From the NCBI RefSeq assembly GCF_045038405.1, contig NZ_CP173660.1, positions 62,001-126,000 of the forward strand: 64,000 nt of DNA, written 5' to 3'. Position 1 is the first letter of the stretch. Every line of letters begins with the position of its first letter. This DNA comes from Sellimonas caecigallum. GTDB lineage: Bacteria; Bacillota; Clostridia; Lachnospirales; Lachnospiraceae. Below the pieces are notes generated by a model. It saw nothing but the letters and a program-made list of their open reading frames with translations, made no database searches and was not told where the DNA came from. The translations under genes and the position numbers were made by a program. This document shows, piece after piece, positions 62,240 through 64,000 of the stretch.

Positions 62240-62659
62240 TTACTCTGTACATTCGCACAGTTCCCTCAGCATATGATCCAGCTCCGGAAACTGCTTTTTC
62301 ATTCTAATAGGTACTCCTTCCGGATTCAGGAAACAATGTCCGGAGTGGCCTTTTGCAACTATCTTCTGGCTTTCTTTTTCTTTCATCGTATACCGAATCA
62401 GCAGACGCACACCGTTGTACTCTTCCACTTCCACAGAAATCTCTACCTCATCCGGAAAAGTTGTCGTCTTTTTATAGTCACAGTCGACGTGGATGACCGG
62501 AGAACTGATTCCTTCTCTCTCCATCCGGTCATATCCCCATCCCGCCTCTTCCAGAAAAGCTACTCTCGCTTCTTCCATCCAGCGGATATAGTTGGAATGA
62601 TGGGTCACGCCCATCTGATCCGTCTCATAATAATGAACTTTGTGTACGTATGGTTTCAT
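62240..62659 (-). CDS. Hotdog-fold acyl-CoA thioesterase (YbgC/FadM-like)
   Basis: The 139-aa protein has the 4-hydroxybenzoyl-CoA thioesterase signature YYETDQMGVTHHSNYIRWME, with the catalytic Asp, and HVDCDYKKTTTFPDEVEI. Single hotdog domain of usual length, cytosolic. The acyl substrate is unknown. Transcribed 33 bp after the MATE gene, probably as one unit closed by the hairpin at 62199-62226. Confidence 0.93.
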   Translation of the reverse strand: MKPYVHKVHYYETDQMGVTHHSNYIRWMEEARVAFLEEAGWGYDRMEREGISSPVIHVDCDYKKTTTFPDEVEISVEVEEYNGVRLLIRYTMKEKESQKIVAKGHSGHCFLNPEGVPIRMKKQFPELDHMLRELCECTE

Positions 62660-62692
62660 TCTTCCCCTTCTTTCTGATTTTTTAACCGGTGT

Positions 62693-64000
62693 TTATTCTA
62701 CATTCCATTTCTTTCGTTTATAAAGATAATACCCGATAAAAAAGACAGCCGTCAAGAGCCATGTTACCGGATAACTGAATATGATCGCGGATATCGTCGG
62801 GCTGATATGAAGAGCTCCCACAAGCCAGACGATTCTCAGAACACAGATCCCCACAAGTGTGATAATGACAGGCACGATTACATCTCCCATCCCCCGGAGC
62901 GTTCCCGCCAGCACTTCGATAAACACATAAACAATGTACCACGGTGTGATCAGAACAAGCATGTCGCTTCCAATCTGAATGACTGTCTCATCCGATGTAA
63001 ACAGACGGAACAGGAAGGATCTCGCAACAATCAGAAAAACTACCAGCACAGCAGAGACTGCCAGATCCATAAGAATACATACTCGTGTACTCTTGTGTAC
63101 ACGCTTCATCTTTCCGGCTCCATAATTTTGTCCCACAAAGGTCGTGATAGAGATTCCGAATGCTGTGCTGATCATCCAGAATACCGCATCCAACTTCCCG
63201 TATGCTGACCATGCAGCCGTCGTGTCTGTCCCGAAAGTGTTGAGGGATGCCTGAATCGCGATATTGGTAATAGCAAATAGCACCGACTCAAACCCTGTCG
63301 GAATCCCAAGTTTGATCTGATATTTCATGGCAGATCCATAAAAACGGATCCCCGAGAGCCGAAGATGCAAAAGCCCTTCCGACTTCATAAGCTTTCTTGT
63401 CACAAGAACCGCACTCACTGCCTGTGCTGTCAGTGTAGCAAGAGCAACTCCAAGCACAGCCATGTGAAACGCAAGTACAAAAAGCAGATCAAGCACGATA
63501 TTGATCAGGCAGCAGGTAATAAGGTAGTAAAGCGGACTCTTGGAGTCTCCTGTTGCCCTCAAGATACTTGATCCCATATTGTATACAAATGTAAAAAGGA
63601 TCCCGCCGAAATAAATCCTCAGATAGACTGTGGAATCATGCATGATTTCCGGAGGTGTGTTCATAAGAAGGAGCATTCTAGGTGCCAGCAGGACTCCCAA
63701 AATACTTAAAACAATTCCTCCCGCAACAGCTACCGCATAGGCATTGTGAACTCCCTGACTGACTGCTTTCTCATTTTTGGCTCCAAAATACTGGGCAATA
63801 ATGACGGATGCCCCGGAAGAAAGACCAGTAAAAAAACCCACAACAAGATTGACAATCTGTGAAGAAGATCCTCCCACACTTGCCAGGGCATTTTTCCCGA
63901 CAAACTGCCCGACAATGACGGTGTCTACTGTATTATAAAGCTGCTGAAAAAATGTGCCGATCATGATCGGAAAGAAAAAGAAAAGAAGCTGCTTCCAGAT
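62693..64000 (-). CDS. MATE-family efflux transporter, 5' end beyond the window
   Basis: The frame is open to the right edge: upstream of the ATG at 63964 it continues in frame as KQLLFFFFPIMIGTFFQQLY, which is the first membrane helix of NorM/DinF-type transporters, so that ATG is internal. About 435 residues with some eleven hydrophobic helices are present (LYNTVDTVIVGQFVGKNALA, later STAFGISITTFVGQNYGAGK). These proteins export drugs or metabolites in exchange for Na+ or H+. The substrate cannot be predicted. Confidence 0.94.
   Translation of the reverse strand: MWKQLLFFFFPIMIGTFFQQLYNTVDTVIVGQFVGKNALASVGGSSSQIVNLVVGFFTGLSSGASVIIAQYFGAKNEKAVSQGVHNAYAVAVAGGIVLSILGVLLAPRMLLLMNTPPEIMHDSTVYLRIYFGGILFTFVYNMGSSILRATGDSKSPLYYLITCCLINIVLDLLFVLAFHMAVLGVALATLTAQAVSAVLVTRKLMKSEGLLHLRLSGIRFYGSAMKYQIKLGIPTGFESVLFAITNIAIQASLNTFGTDTTAAWSAYGKLDAVFWMISTAFGISITTFVGQNYGAGKMKRVHKSTRVCILMDLAVSAVLVVFLIVARSFLFRLFTSDETVIQIGSDMLVLITPWYIVYVFIEVLAGTLRGMGDVIVPVIITLVGICVLRIVWLVGALHISPTISAIIFSYPVTWLLTAVFFIGYYLYKRKKWNVE

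Overview
The window looks like a Clostridia chromosome, most likely a gut Lachnospiraceae (Mediterraneibacter/Dorea/Blautia-like). Three things suggest this: the right-hand housekeeping genes (ATP-type pckA, a Y-family polymerase with a YolD partner, DUF1848, a ferredoxin-type aldo/keto reductase, a MATE exporter), the strong AGGAGG ribosome sites, and the IS21/IS3 and mobilization genes. Genus is an inference. About 51 kb on the left is a composite, visibly more AT-rich defence and mobile island. From about 51.1 kb onward the sequence is ordinary chromosome.

Left edge (1-3.7 kb): a gene joining an SGNH-type hydrolase (DUF4886-like) to a WYL-type regulator is split by a complete IS21-family element. 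The element has a 7-bp target duplication, and removing it restores the reading frame. From 29.6 kb down to 3.7 kb every gene lies on the minus strand in one nearly gapless cluster behind a good promoter (29668-29696). In transcription order it holds: a small HTH protein; a NERD-UvrD helicase and an AddB-like Fe-S protein; a SNF2 helicase, a RecQ-like helicase, a 259-aa winged-helix-like protein and a 1033-aa P-loop ATPase; a coiled-coil protein; dndB, dndC, dndD, dndE and dndA (DNA phosphorothioate modification); an HNH endonuclease and a methyltransferase; and finally kwaB and kwaA (Kiwa). The SNF2/RecQ/small/ATPase block resembles the DpdE-F-G-H genes of 7-deazaguanine islands and the pbe genes of archaeal phosphorothioate systems. 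The locus therefore looks like a phosphorothioate modification module coupled to a helicase-rich effector module instead of dndFGH, with Kiwa appended.

Middle (29.7-51 kb): a mobilization module (candidate oriT, mobC, relaxase) whose relaxase tail is cut by a second IS21-family element. A tight three-gene operon follows: a 541-aa protein, a HerA/VirB4-like ATPase, and a DNA/RNA non-specific endonuclease with a glycine-zipper tail. I do not recognise this trio as a described system. Next come fragments of a third IS21 type joined head to head, a truncated hypothetical gene, and an IS3 element with a clear A9 frameshift site and a 3-bp duplication. A single-protein AAA-DUF4435 (merged PARIS-like) gene lies between two diverged direct repeats, each carrying a short ORF that begins like a low-molecular-weight protein tyrosine phosphatase. 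These repeats look like old integration junctions. Then come a Fic protein, a truncated second copy of the first IS21 element, and a tyrosine-recombinase/IS91-like element.

Right (51.1-64 kb): a NifX-like/SlyD-like fusion, a metallophosphoesterase, a histidine phosphatase, an alpha/beta hydrolase, two aldo/keto reductases, a MerR remnant, a LysR regulator, a DUF1848 protein, pckA, a YolD-like protein with a Y-family polymerase, a hotdog thioesterase and a MATE transporter that runs off the right edge. I saw no rRNA, tRNA or CRISPR array.
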